The notes under the pieces were generated by a model. That model did not search any database, had not been told where the DNA came from, and worked only from the letters and a program-made list of their open reading frames with translations. Positions 1 to 7,495 of a DNA stretch of 64,000 nt are shown piece by piece. Every line of letters begins with the position of its first letter. The first letter of the stretch is position 1. Made by a program: the position numbers and the translations under genes. The DNA comes from Bryobacter sp964387685 (GTDB lineage Bacteria > Acidobacteriota > Terriglobia > Bryobacterales > Bryobacteraceae), in the NCBI GenBank assembly GCA_964387685.1, contig CAYLXK010000027.1, positions 1 to 64,000 on the forward strand, written 5' to 3'.

Positions 1-95
1 GGGGTAAGCGCGAAAAAGGCCATGCCAAGCGCGTGGAGCAATAACGGCGGGGGCGGGAAGATTTTCTTGGGAGGTGAACGGAGGAACGGCTCGCC

Positions 96-149
96 GGGAC
101 GGGGACGGAGCAGCTCTGCCCGCAAAGAAACGGGGCAGCGACCCGTCCC
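96..149. repeat. Nested inverted repeat, possibly REP-like
   Basis: GGGACGGG (96-103) pairs with CCCGTCCC (142-149). Inside lies a second short pair, TGCCC with GGGCA, so the segment can fold into a long two-step hairpin. A related motif, GACGGGGAC, recurs in the palindrome at 1954-1977. Such GC-rich palindromes resemble REP elements mobilised by RAYT transposases, but no transposase is present here, so the class is a guess. No T-tract follows, which argues against a simple terminator. Confidence 0.4.
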
Positions 150-460
150 AGCCACATTATTCGGGAAAATCGCCCTTTCGGAAGACCCCTAGATTGGTCT
201 CTACAGGTCTGAGCATGAATCTGATTATCGCGGACAACTTGAGAGCCAACTGCCTACGCGAAGCTAAGCTGAACGATTACAACGAATTTCGGGATCACGA
301 GTCGCCATAAGGCATGGGAACGTTTTCGTGAATTCGCAAAAAGGCCGTCGAGAAATACCGTTCGGCCGGGTCAGGCTGTCCGCAGCCCACCAGCCCCGCA
401 GCGCCCGTGGCCCCGGCCTCGCGAATTCGGCGGCGCAGTTAGTCAACTTACTCCTGGCGA
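150..460. other. Non-coding stretch with no supported gene
   Basis: Short open frames run through this stretch on both strands, but none has a ribosome binding site, a recognisable domain or coding-like codon use. The base composition is less GC-rich than the genes to the right. Apart from the neighbouring repeat and tRNA relic I see nothing functional in it. Confidence 0.5.
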
Positions 461-468
461 CCTTTTGC

Positions 469-502
469 TTTGTAATCAGCAGGTCGCGGCTTCTATCCCA
501 CC
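469..502 (+). pseudogene. Decayed 3' half of tRNA-Thr(TGT), candidate att relic
   Basis: From 469 the sequence reads as a tRNA anticodon loop with anticodon TGT (471-473), then the 3' anticodon strand, a variable loop and a T-arm-like stretch (TTC.A..C at 491-497). TTTGTAATCAGCAGGTC is the usual tRNA-Thr(UGU) wording, from memory of that family. The T-stem no longer pairs properly, G53 and R57 are lost, and the D-arm and 5' acceptor half are missing. Tyrosine integrases often use the anticodon-loop-to-3'-end segment as an attachment site, so this may be the scar of an old integration. It cannot be a working tRNA. Confidence 0.5.
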
Positions 503-581
503 TGTGCACTGCGCCGACGGCTCACTTCAAAAATCGTTGATTTGCGCTCAATAGTAAGCAAACAAGTTATCCACAATGCAC

Positions 582-610
582 TTGACTGCGAGCGTTTAGA
601 GTGTTAACTT
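582..610 (+). promoter_or_regulatory. Candidate promoter of the secreted pair, leaderless type
   Basis: TTGACT (582-587) and TAACTT (605-610) are 17 bases apart. The start codon at 617 lies six bases after the -10-like hexamer, so transcription would begin at or next to the A of ATG. No ribosome binding site precedes 617, which agrees with a leaderless transcript. The -10 is a weak match. Confidence 0.35.
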
Positions 611-616
611 CCAGTT

Positions 617-1564
617 ATGCGGAAACCTAAACGTTTTGTTTTCTGTTTCGCACTCTGCCTCGGCCTTGCCGCTGCGGAAGTTGTAACCCTCAACCACTCA
701 AAGTTTTTGCGCAATCCAAATGCGGGCCCAGGCCCCGTCCGCTCGGCGATCTCGAACTCGACCGGAATCCTCCTTGTGAGCGAGCCTGTGACCCTCGGTA
801 TGCCGTGGATCCTCCATTCTCCGCATGGACAGTCGACGCTCAATTTCCCCGCCTCAACGCTGGTTGCCCTCGGCGACTCCTACGTTGTCTGGAACCAGCC
901 GACTCCTTTGAATACGACCATTCGATCTTGCTCCCTTCCCCGATGCGAAAGCGTTAGCTCCATCGTGGCCGATATCCGCGGAATCTTTGCCCTGAAATCG
1001 ATAGGCTCCTCCATCTTTGCGATGCATCACGAAGCCACTGGAACTTATCTGTCTCAAGTAGACCTTCCCAGCGGACGGGTGGCAAAGCTGGAATCGTTAT
1101 CCGGTGATCGCCAGCTTTTTCGCTTCGGTTCCTCGACGCCCACACGAATTGTCATAGTCGATCCTGCCGCCTTTCGTTTCCGCGTCGTGATTCCGGGAAA
1201 CCCGGCGGCGAGTTCGGCATGGATCGAAATGCGTTCGGATTTGATCGACGCCATCAAGAACAAAAAACCGGACTTCCAAGCTTTCGGCGGAGCAAAGGTC
1301 GTCTCGGCGGGGATTTTCACGCATTGGGTTTCGCCTTCTGGCCGGGATGTATTTCTGTTGGCCAAAGGCGAAAAGGGAAGCGGCCAATACGCCATTGAAG
1401 TGGACCGCGAAGGCCGCGAGCAGGCGCGCTACTTGTTATCTTGGCCGGAAGGTAAATCTGCTAACTTAGGTTTCCCTGACTTTGATCGAACCTTCACTTC
1501 GAGTGAAGGCGTTCATCTATACTCGCGAACCGGCGTTGAACTTGTTTATGGCGGTGTGAAATGA
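617..1564 (+). CDS. Secreted hypothetical protein, 315 aa
   Basis: I do not recognise this protein. Residues 1-20 form a clear signal peptide (basic MRKPKR, hydrophobic core, AAAE cleavage area), so the product should be exported. The mature part alternates short hydrophobic and polar runs like a beta-rich fold and has no evident catalytic motif. Its stop overlaps the ATG of the next gene in ATGA, so the two are translated together. Codon use is more mixed and less GC-heavy than in valS next door, and the patch sits between a tRNA relic and a toxin-antitoxin pair, so the genes may be accessory or acquired. A terminator closes the two-gene unit. Confidence 0.7.
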   Translation: MRKPKRFVFCFALCLGLAAAEVVTLNHSKFLRNPNAGPGPVRSAISNSTGILLVSEPVTLGMPWILHSPHGQSTLNFPASTLVALGDSYVVWNQPTPLNTTIRSCSLPRCESVSSIVADIRGIFALKSIGSSIFAMHHEATGTYLSQVDLPSGRVAKLESLSGDRQLFRFGSSTPTRIVIVDPAAFRFRVVIPGNPAASSAWIEMRSDLIDAIKNKKPDFQAFGGAKVVSAGIFTHWVSPSGRDVFLLAKGEKGSGQYAIEVDREGREQARYLLSWPEGKSANLGFPDFDRTFTSSEGVHLYSRTGVELVYGGVK

Positions 1565-1872
1565 AAACCGCATTGCTTCGGCTTGCACTTTTGGCTGTCT
1601 TGCTTCTTGCGCCACTAACGCGGCTGGTGGCCTTCCAGAGTTGTGGATTCTTTACGATCTCTTGCGCTAGCGTCGGAAGCCCATCCTTTTGCGCGTTCGC
1701 GCTGGTCAACGGAACTGCGCAAGGCGGATTCGGTTATGACACCGGCAACGACTGCTCCTGGGGTTGCGCTTCGACTTCCGCCGCCAGAGAATTCGTTGGA
1801 TGGTTTTACTGCGAGGATTGTGATGGCCAATCTCAGATGATTTACGTCTACCACTGCTGCCCCATCTTCTAA
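1561..1872 (+). CDS. Small secreted cysteine-rich protein, 103 aa
   Basis: Residues 1-24 are a strong signal peptide (MKTALLRLALLAVLLLAPL). The roughly 78-residue remainder carries nine cysteines, including a CEDC motif and a terminal CC, and is rich in small and aromatic residues. That suggests a disulfide-stapled periplasmic or extracellular peptide. No family is recognised; a structural surface peptide or a bacteriocin-like product are both possible. It is coupled to the preceding gene through an ATGA overlap, and a rho-independent terminator follows 29 bases after the stop. The odd number of cysteines leaves one free or used between molecules. Confidence 0.65.
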   Translation: MKTALLRLALLAVLLLAPLTRLVAFQSCGFFTISCASVGSPSFCAFALVNGTAQGGFGYDTGNDCSWGCASTSAAREFVGWFYCEDCDGQSQMIYVYHCCPIF

Positions 1873-1876
1873 AAGC

Positions 1877-2206
1877 TCATCCAACAGCTCGCAAATCCTT
1901 CGAGGCCTGGTGTAGCCACTCGAAAGCTACGCCGGGCCTCGCAGCTTTTTCTTGAGACGGGGACAGCGCTCGGTCTCCCGACGGCGAGTGCGAAGCGGCA
2001 TGCGTCTTCGGTAAAACGGCGATGGTGTCACGAAATTCTTTCACGATTTCCGGGTGCAGCGTGACGCCAGCGTGGAAGGGGACAACGACTTTGATCGAGC
2101 GAGCCTGATTGATCCTGCGGCTTCCCTTGGAGCGAAGCAGGACGAAACCGGCGCGCAGTAGCATCGACTCGGCATGGGGAGCCGTTAATCGAGGCGCCTT
2201 AGGCAT
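1877..2206 (-). CDS. hicA: HicA-like toxin, probably defective
   Basis: Residues 1-60 follow the HicA plan: MPKAPRLT, AGFVLLRSKGS, VVVPFHAG and TLHPEIVK. HicA toxins are small mRNA-cleaving proteins with a dsRBD-like fold. The histidine that normally follows KGS and is needed for cleavage is arginine here (Arg30), so activity is doubtful. The protein is 109 aa, longer than the usual 60-80. Its last 35-40 residues have no family resemblance and are read from DNA that forms a terminator on the other strand, so the tail may come from a lost stop or a frameshift. The gene overlaps the end of hicB by 8 bp, as expected for a toxin-antitoxin operon. Confidence 0.7.
   Translation of the reverse strand: MPKAPRLTAPHAESMLLRAGFVLLRSKGSRRINQARSIKVVVPFHAGVTLHPEIVKEFRDTIAVLPKTHAASHSPSGDRALSPSQEKAARPGVAFEWLHQASKDLRAVG
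1901..1951 (+). terminator. Strong rho-independent terminator
   Basis: A 16-bp stem (1901-1916 with 1926-1941, two G-U pairs) closes a nine-base loop and is followed by CAGCTTTTTC. It ends the two-gene secreted unit. The same DNA encodes the C-terminal tail of the HicA-like protein on the other strand. Confidence 0.85.
1954..1977. repeat. Short palindrome, possibly REP-like
   Basis: GAGAC (1954-1958) pairs with GTCTC (1973-1977) around a self-complementary AGCGCT (1965-1970). It shares GACGGGGAC with the repeat at 96-149. It lies inside the antisense hicA-like frame just after the terminator. Function unknown. Confidence 0.3.
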
Positions 2207-2420
2207 GGACTTCTATGGCAGTAGTTAACACGACTTGTTTGACGGCAGCCGAACGCTCTTCGTCTGTGAGCGTCTCCAGATAGAGTTCCGCGGCCTCCCG
2301 GATATTGAACAAGGCGTCCTCGACCGTGACGCCTTGAGACTGGCAGCCCTTCAGTTCCGGGCACCAAGCGTAGCAACCATCTTCATCCTGTTCAATCACT
2401 ACGCTGATCCTGCGGGTCAT
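2199..2420 (-). CDS. hicB: HicB-like antitoxin, 73 aa
   Basis: The protein matches the partial RNase-H-like HicB fold: MTRRISVVIEQDEDGCYAW, then CPELKGCQSQG, then VEDALFNIREAAELYLE. HicB binds HicA and blocks it. The start at 2420 is chosen because family similarity begins there and AAGGAG lies 13 bases upstream; the frame stays open further upstream but has no similarity. At 73 aa it has no C-terminal DNA-binding domain, so it would be a short HicB. It is placed before hicA with an 8-bp overlap, an order seen in some hic loci. Confidence 0.75.
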   Translation of the reverse strand: MTRRISVVIEQDEDGCYAWCPELKGCQSQGVTVEDALFNIREAAELYLETLTDEERSAAVKQVVLTTAIEVHA

Positions 2421-2519
2421 AGATTTACCGTAGCTCCTTCTTCTTAGCTCATTCTCGTCTGCGCTCGGCAATGTCGAGATAGGAGGGCAGTCGTTAGGGC
2501 GATGGGAAAAGAATGGGGC

Positions 2520-2528
2520 TGCTAAAAT
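2520..2528 (+). promoter_or_regulatory. Extended -10 promoter of the valS operon
   Basis: TGC directly precedes TAAAAT (2523-2528), an extended -10 element needing little -35 help; no good -35 is visible. The start codon at 2540 is 11 bases downstream. AGAGGG at 2529-2534 could serve as ribosome binding site but would fall close to the transcription start. Confidence 0.4.
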
Positions 2529-2539
2529 AGAGGGTTTCC

Positions 2540-5167
2540 ATGCAAATCGAGAAAGTGTACGAGCCGCAGCTCTTTGAGAAGCGCTGGGCCGAGTGGTGGG
2601 TGGAGTCGCGTCTTTACGAGGTTTCAAACGACGATGCGCGGCCGGTGTTCAGCCTGGCGATTCCGCCGCCGAACGTGACGGGCAACCTGCACATGGGGCA
2701 CATGCTCGAGCACACGATGATCGATATGGTGGTGCGGTGGCAGCGGATGCGGGGGAAGAACACGCTGTGGCTGCCGGGGACGGATCATGGCGGCATCGGG
2801 ACTGAGATGGTGGTGGAGAAGCAGTTGGCCAAGGAAGGGCTGACGAAGCGGGGATTGGGGCGCGAAAAATTCGACGAGCGGATTTGGGCGTGGAAGGCCG
2901 AATCGGGCGATAACATTGTGCGGCAGATGAAGAGCGTGGGGGTGAGCTGCGACTGGTCGCGGGCGCGCTTTACGCTGGACGAGGGGCTGAGCCGGGCGGT
3001 GCGGGAAGTGTTTTGCAGCCTTTATGAGAAGGGGCTGATTTACCGCGGCGAGCGGATGGTGAACTGGTGCCCGCGCTGCGGGACGGCGGTGTCGGACCTA
3101 GAGACGAAGCACGAGGAGAGCGACGGGAGCCTGTGGCACATCCGGTATCCGGTAATCGGGACGGATGAGTTTTTGATTGTGGCGACGACGCGGCCGGAGA
3201 CGATGCTGGGCGATACGGCGGTGGCGATCAACGCAAAGGACGAGCGGTATCTCCACCTGCACGGCAAGCGCGTACGGCTGCCGTTGATGGGGCGCGAGAT
3301 TCCGATCATTCTGGACGATCTGGCGGACCCGGAGTTCGGCACAGGCGTGGTGAAGGTGACGCCGGCGCACGATCCGAACGACTTCGAGGCGGGGCAAAGG
3401 CACGCGCTGCCGCAGATCAAGGTGATTGGCGAGGACGCGGCGATGACGGCGGCGGCGGGCGCGTATGCAGGGCTGGACCGCTTTGCGGCGCGCAAGAAGA
3501 TAGTCGAGGATCTGGAGGCGGGCGGGTTATTGGAGAAGATTGCGCCGCACAAGTTGTCGATCGGACGCTGCGAGCGCTGCCAGACGATTGTGGAACCGCT
3601 GGTGAGCAAGCAGTGGTTTGCAAACATGAAACCGCTGGCGGAGAAGGCGATCGCGGCGGTGGAGGAAGGCAGGACGACGATCGAGCCGGAGCAGAGCCGG
3701 ACGGTGTTTTTCCACTGGATGCGGAACATTCGGGATTGGTGTGTGAGCCGGCAGTTGTGGTGGGGGCACCGGATTCCGGCATGGTATTGCGGGGATTGCG
3801 GCGAGGTGACGGTGGCGCGGGAGACGCCGGAGGCGTGCGGGCATTGCGGGCAGGCGAAGCTGCGGCAAGAGACGGATATTCTCGATACGTGGTTCAGCAG
3901 TGGGCTGTGGCCGTTTTCGACGCTGGGCTGGCCGGATAAAACAAAAGACCTGGAAATGTTTTATCCGACGACGCTGATGATCATGGGCTACGAGATCCTG
4001 TTTTTCTGGTGCGCGCGGATGATGATGCTGGGGATCGAGTTCATGGGCGAGGTGCCGTTCCGGTCGGTGCACATCCACGGGATTGTGCGGGACGCGCAGG
4101 GCAAGAAGATGTCCAAGACGCGCGGCAATACGGTGGATCCGCTCGAGATGACCGCCAAGTACGGGACGGATGCGGTGCGGATGGCGCTGTTGACGGCGTG
4201 CACGCCGGGGAGCGACATTTTATGGACGGAAGACAAGCTGCCGGCGTCGCGGGGCTTTGCCAATAAGATTTGGAACGCGTCGCGCTTTTTGTTTCTGAAC
4301 ATGGAGCGGGCCGAGGTGGAGCCGTATATTCCCGGGGCGGCAAAGCCGGTGTTTCTTGAGGAGCGATGGATCCAGGCGAGCTTGAACGCGGCGGCCAAGA
4401 CGTGCAACGAGGCGCTGGAGGCGAACCGCTATCACGAGGCGGCGCAGACGATGTGGCATTTCTTTTGGGACGATTTCTGCGATTGGTATATCGAGCTGAT
4501 CAAGCTGCGTTTTACGGACGAAGAAAATCGCGCGGGGATCTGGGCGAATTTGCTCGCGACTTTTGAAGGGGCGCTGCGGCTGTTGCATCCGGCGATGCCG
4601 TTTTTGACCGAGGAATTATGGCAGCGCTTGCGGCATGAGGAGACGCTGCCCAAGAGCGTGTCCCTGGGGGCGTATCCCGTTTACGAGGCGGCCAAGGACG
4701 ACCCCGAGGCCATGCGGCAGATGGCGCTGCTGCAGGAGATCGTAGGCGCGGCGCGGACCTTGAAGGCGGAGATGAAGGCGGACCCCAAGCAAGAACTGGA
4801 CGGGGAGTTGTATGCCGATGCCGAGGCGCTGGCAGTGGCCGAGGCGAACGCCGAAGCAATTCGAAAGCTGGCGGGGGCGAAACTAGCGTTGTTGCCGCGG
4901 GGCGCCAAAGTAGAAGGCGCGTCGCGGTCGACGGCGAATTTCGATTTGCTTTTGAAGGTGCCGGCAGGCAACGTGGAGGCGCAGCGCAAGAGGCTGGAGA
5001 AGGAGATTGGGGATCTGCAGAAGGTGATCGCCAATACAGAGCGGCAATTGGGCGATGAGAAGTTTCTGGGCAAAGCCCCGGCGCAGATTGTGGAGGGGAT
5101 GAGGATGAAACTGGCGGAGTACCGTTTGCAACTGGCCAAGAACGAAGAGGCGCTAGGTGGGCTCTAA
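2540..5167 (+). CDS. valS: Valyl-tRNA synthetase
   Basis: This cytoplasmic class I synthetase charges tRNA-Val. It has the HIGH-type motif (PPPNVTGNLHMGHM, residues about 42-55), the editing domain with TTRPETMLGDTAV, zinc-ribbon cysteines (CPRC, CERC, CGDC and CGHC) and the KMSKT motif at about 523-527. The anticodon-binding domain follows, and the C-terminus ends in the tRNA-contacting coiled-coil arm (about 810-875). At 875 aa it is full length. It begins a run of five plus-strand genes that overlap or nearly touch; nadC starts inside its last codons. KMSKT in place of KMSKS is a common variant. Confidence 0.97.
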   Translation: MQIEKVYEPQLFEKRWAEWWVESRLYEVSNDDARPVFSLAIPPPNVTGNLHMGHMLEHTMIDMVVRWQRMRGKNTLWLPGTDHGGIGTEMVVEKQLAKEGLTKRGLGREKFDERIWAWKAESGDNIVRQMKSVGVSCDWSRARFTLDEGLSRAVREVFCSLYEKGLIYRGERMVNWCPRCGTAVSDLETKHEESDGSLWHIRYPVIGTDEFLIVATTRPETMLGDTAVAINAKDERYLHLHGKRVRLPLMGREIPIILDDLADPEFGTGVVKVTPAHDPNDFEAGQRHALPQIKVIGEDAAMTAAAGAYAGLDRFAARKKIVEDLEAGGLLEKIAPHKLSIGRCERCQTIVEPLVSKQWFANMKPLAEKAIAAVEEGRTTIEPEQSRTVFFHWMRNIRDWCVSRQLWWGHRIPAWYCGDCGEVTVARETPEACGHCGQAKLRQETDILDTWFSSGLWPFSTLGWPDKTKDLEMFYPTTLMIMGYEILFFWCARMMMLGIEFMGEVPFRSVHIHGIVRDAQGKKMSKTRGNTVDPLEMTAKYGTDAVRMALLTACTPGSDILWTEDKLPASRGFANKIWNASRFLFLNMERAEVEPYIPGAAKPVFLEERWIQASLNAAAKTCNEALEANRYHEAAQTMWHFFWDDFCDWYIELIKLRFTDEENRAGIWANLLATFEGALRLLHPAMPFLTEELWQRLRHEETLPKSVSLGAYPVYEAAKDDPEAMRQMALLQEIVGAARTLKAEMKADPKQELDGELYADAEALAVAEANAEAIRKLAGAKLALLPRGAKVEGASRSTANFDLLLKVPAGNVEAQRKRLEKEIGDLQKVIANTERQLGDEKFLGKAPAQIVEGMRMKLAEYRLQLAKNEEALGGL

Positions 5168-6005
5168 CGTATCGAACTGGCAGCACGAAGAAATTCTGAG
5201 CGTGGTGGACCGGGCTCTGTCGGAAGACATTGGGGCCGGAGACATTACGACGAGGCTGACGGTGGCCAAGGGCCGCCGGGCGAAGGGAATGTTTTTCGCC
5301 AAGGAAGACCTGACGCTGGCCGGCATCGAGCTGTTGCCGCTGATTTATGCGCAAAGGGGCGGGACGCAGAAGCTGGCGCTGCACTTTGCGAGCGGCGCCA
5401 AGGTGAGCGCGGGGACCTGTATCGCCGACGTGGAAGGACTGGCCTCGACGCTGCTTGAATGTGAGCGGACGGCGTTGAATTTTCTGCAGCGATTGAGCGG
5501 GATTGCGAGTCTCGCGGCGCGCTTTGCGGCGGAAGTTGGGCACACGAAAGCAAAGGTGCTGGATACGCGCAAGACGACGCCAGGTTTGCGGCGATTGGAG
5601 AAACTGGCGGCGGCGGCGGGCGGGGTGACCAATCACCGGATGGGCTTGTATGACGCGGTGCTCATCAAGAATAATCACATCGCGGCGGCGGGCGGGGTAC
5701 GGGAGGCGCTGGAGAAGGCGTTGCCGAGCGGGCTGCCGGTGGAGATTGAAGTGCGGACGCGCCAGGAACTGGACGAGGCGCTGGCGAGCGGCGCCAAGCG
5801 GCTGCTGCTGGACAATCTGACGCCGGACGAGGCCAAGCAGTGGATTGCCTACATCGCGGGACGGGCTTCTTGCGAGATATCGGGCGGAGTGACGCTGGAG
5901 ACGGTGCGGGCTTATGCCGAGGCGGGGGCGGATTTTGTATCGGCCGGGGCAATTACGCATTCGGCGATGAGTAAGGATCTCAACTTCCGCTTAGAGCTGC
6001 TATGA
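5157..6005 (+). CDS. nadC: Nicotinate-nucleotide pyrophosphorylase (quinolinate phosphoribosyltransferase)
   Basis: NadC converts quinolinate and PRPP to nicotinate mononucleotide, CO2 and pyrophosphate in de novo NAD synthesis. Visible signatures are ALSEDIGAGDITTRL near the N-terminus, DTRKTTPGLR and HRMGLYDAVLIKNNHI in the phosphate-binding barrel, and VEIEVRT followed by LLLDNL. The 282 aa length is typical. The start is GTG at 5157, 11 bp inside valS; the next ATG would remove conserved sequence. Its stop overlaps the biotin ligase start in ATGA, implying translational coupling. Confidence 0.95.
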   Translation: MGSNVSNWQHEEILSVVDRALSEDIGAGDITTRLTVAKGRRAKGMFFAKEDLTLAGIELLPLIYAQRGGTQKLALHFASGAKVSAGTCIADVEGLASTLLECERTALNFLQRLSGIASLAARFAAEVGHTKAKVLDTRKTTPGLRRLEKLAAAAGGVTNHRMGLYDAVLIKNNHIAAAGGVREALEKALPSGLPVEIEVRTRQELDEALASGAKRLLLDNLTPDEAKQWIAYIAGRASCEISGGVTLETVRAYAEAGADFVSAGAITHSAMSKDLNFRLELL

Positions 6006-6721
6006 CGCGGGTGCGCTGGTATGAGCGCCTGGACTCGACGATGACGGAGGCGGCGCGGCTGGTGCGGGAGGGGGAGGCCAGCGGAATCGTAGTTGCGGCG
6101 CGGGAGCAAACGGCGGGGCAGGGAAGGCAAGGGCGGCAGTGGCTAAGCGGGGCGGGGGAGGGGCTGTATGCGACTTTCGTTTACCGGGTGAGGGCGGGCG
6201 CGCAGGATGTGCCGTGCTTAACGCTGGCGTTCGGACTGGCGGCGGCCGAGGCGATGACGGCGGTGTGCAGGGAGAGCTTTGACATACGCTGGCCGAACGA
6301 CGTTTTATGGCGGGGGCGGAAATGCTGCGGGATTCTGGCGCGTTTAGAAGAAGAGGCGGTGCTGGTGGGAGTGGGGATAAATCTGCGGCAGCGGGAGTTT
6401 CCCGAAGAACTGCGCACGCCGGCGGTTTCTTTGTGGCAGGCAAGCGGCCGGGAACTAAGCGCCGAAGAAATGCTGGAGGCGCTGCTGCCGGCGATGGATG
6501 GGCATGTGAGGTTGTATGAAGAGCGGGGCCGGGAGGCGGTGATCCGGCTGTTCATGCAGGCATCGAGCTATGCGGTCGGTCGGCGCGTTATTGTGGATCT
6601 CGATGGGCGGACGCTGACGGGCGTGACGGCGGGGCTGGACGAACACGGATTTTTGTTAGTGGACAAGGAGGATGGGACGCGCGAGACGGTTTTGGCCGGC
6701 GGCGTGCGGCCCTGGGAATAG
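6002..6721 (+). CDS. birA: Biotin-[acetyl-CoA-carboxylase] ligase
   Basis: The enzyme activates biotin as biotinyl-AMP and attaches it to the lysine of biotin carrier proteins. It shows AREQTAGQGRQGRQW (glycine-rich adenylate loop), WPNDVLW, and RKCCGILARLE, where the lysine corresponds to the biotin-binding KxGGIL site. At 239 aa it lacks the N-terminal helix-turn-helix of E. coli BirA, so it should be a monofunctional ligase and not a repressor. A small SH3-like C-terminal domain is present (about 190-239). A likely client, a biotin carrier with EAMKM, is encoded at 56890-57300. Confidence 0.93.
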   Translation: MTRVRWYERLDSTMTEAARLVREGEASGIVVAAREQTAGQGRQGRQWLSGAGEGLYATFVYRVRAGAQDVPCLTLAFGLAAAEAMTAVCRESFDIRWPNDVLWRGRKCCGILARLEEEAVLVGVGINLRQREFPEELRTPAVSLWQASGRELSAEEMLEALLPAMDGHVRLYEERGREAVIRLFMQASSYAVGRRVIVDLDGRTLTGVTAGLDEHGFLLVDKEDGTRETVLAGGVRPWE

Positions 6722-6724
6722 ACG

Positions 6725-7495
6725 ATGATACTGGCAATCGATGCGGGCAATACAAACGTAACGGTGGGGATTTACCAGGGAGCGGAGTTACTGAACGCCT
6801 GGCGGCTGCGGACGGTGCGCGAGCAGACGGCCGATGAGTGGGGCATCCAGTTGCACAGCCTCCTACGCATCGCGCAGATCGACGTGCGGGTAGTGACGGG
6901 GGTAGCGATTGCAAGCGTGGTGCCGCCGATTGACCGGCCGCTGGAGGAAGTGGCGCGACGCTACTTTAACGCCGCGCCAGTTTTTGTGACGGTGGACCGG
7001 GACTTGGGGCTAGAGGTGCGGATCGACAATCCGCGGGAGGCGGGGGCGGACCGGTTGGCCAATGCGGCGGCGGCCTTTCACAAGTACGGCGGACCGTGCG
7101 TGGTGGTGGACTTGGGGACGGCGATCAACTTCGACGTGATCAGCGGCGAGGGGCATTTTTTGGGCGGATTGATATGCCCCGGAATTGGAATTGCGATCAG
7201 CGGATTGTTTGAGAAAGCGGCGCGGCTGCCGCTGGTGGACTTTCGCGAGCCGGCGAAACTGATTGGGACGAATACGGTGGACTGCATCCAAGGGGGACTT
7301 TACTACGCGACGATTGGAGCGATCGATGGGATTCTTGAGCGGCTGTATGGAGAGTTGGGTGCGGGGATGAAGCTGGTGGGCACGGGCGGGCAGGCGAAGT
7401 TGATTACGGAGGGGTCGCGCTATTTGAAGATCGTGGATGAAAACTTGACGCTGGACGGAGTGAGGATGATCTGGGAGCGCAATGCCGGACGTTGA
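6725..7495 (+). CDS. coaX: Type III pantothenate kinase
   Basis: CoaX phosphorylates pantothenate, the first step of CoA synthesis. The ASKHA-type nucleotide site is visible: MILAIDAGNTNVTVGIY at the start, GADRLANA (about 101-108), VVDLGTAINFDVI (about 123-135) and PGIGIAISGLF. The 256 aa length is standard. It lies three bases after the biotin ligase stop and overlaps the next gene by 14 bp. With nadC and the ligase it forms a cofactor group (NAD, biotin, CoA). Confidence 0.96.
   Translation: MILAIDAGNTNVTVGIYQGAELLNAWRLRTVREQTADEWGIQLHSLLRIAQIDVRVVTGVAIASVVPPIDRPLEEVARRYFNAAPVFVTVDRDLGLEVRIDNPREAGADRLANAAAAFHKYGGPCVVVDLGTAINFDVISGEGHFLGGLICPGIGIAISGLFEKAARLPLVDFREPAKLIGTNTVDCIQGGLYYATIGAIDGILERLYGELGAGMKLVGTGGQAKLITEGSRYLKIVDENLTLDGVRMIWERNAGR

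Noticed and set aside
1..44. Possible start of a minus-strand gene (hydrophobic LLLHALGMAFFALT)
   Set aside because: Too few codons are visible, there is no ribosome binding site and the edge cuts it off.
567..575. TTATCCACA, a perfect DnaA-box consensus
   Set aside because: Only one copy, no cluster, no dnaA or dnaN nearby; a single match is expected by chance in a window of this size.
4512..5960. Long minus-strand open frame across valS and nadC
   Set aside because: Arginine/proline-rich shadow frame of well-identified genes.
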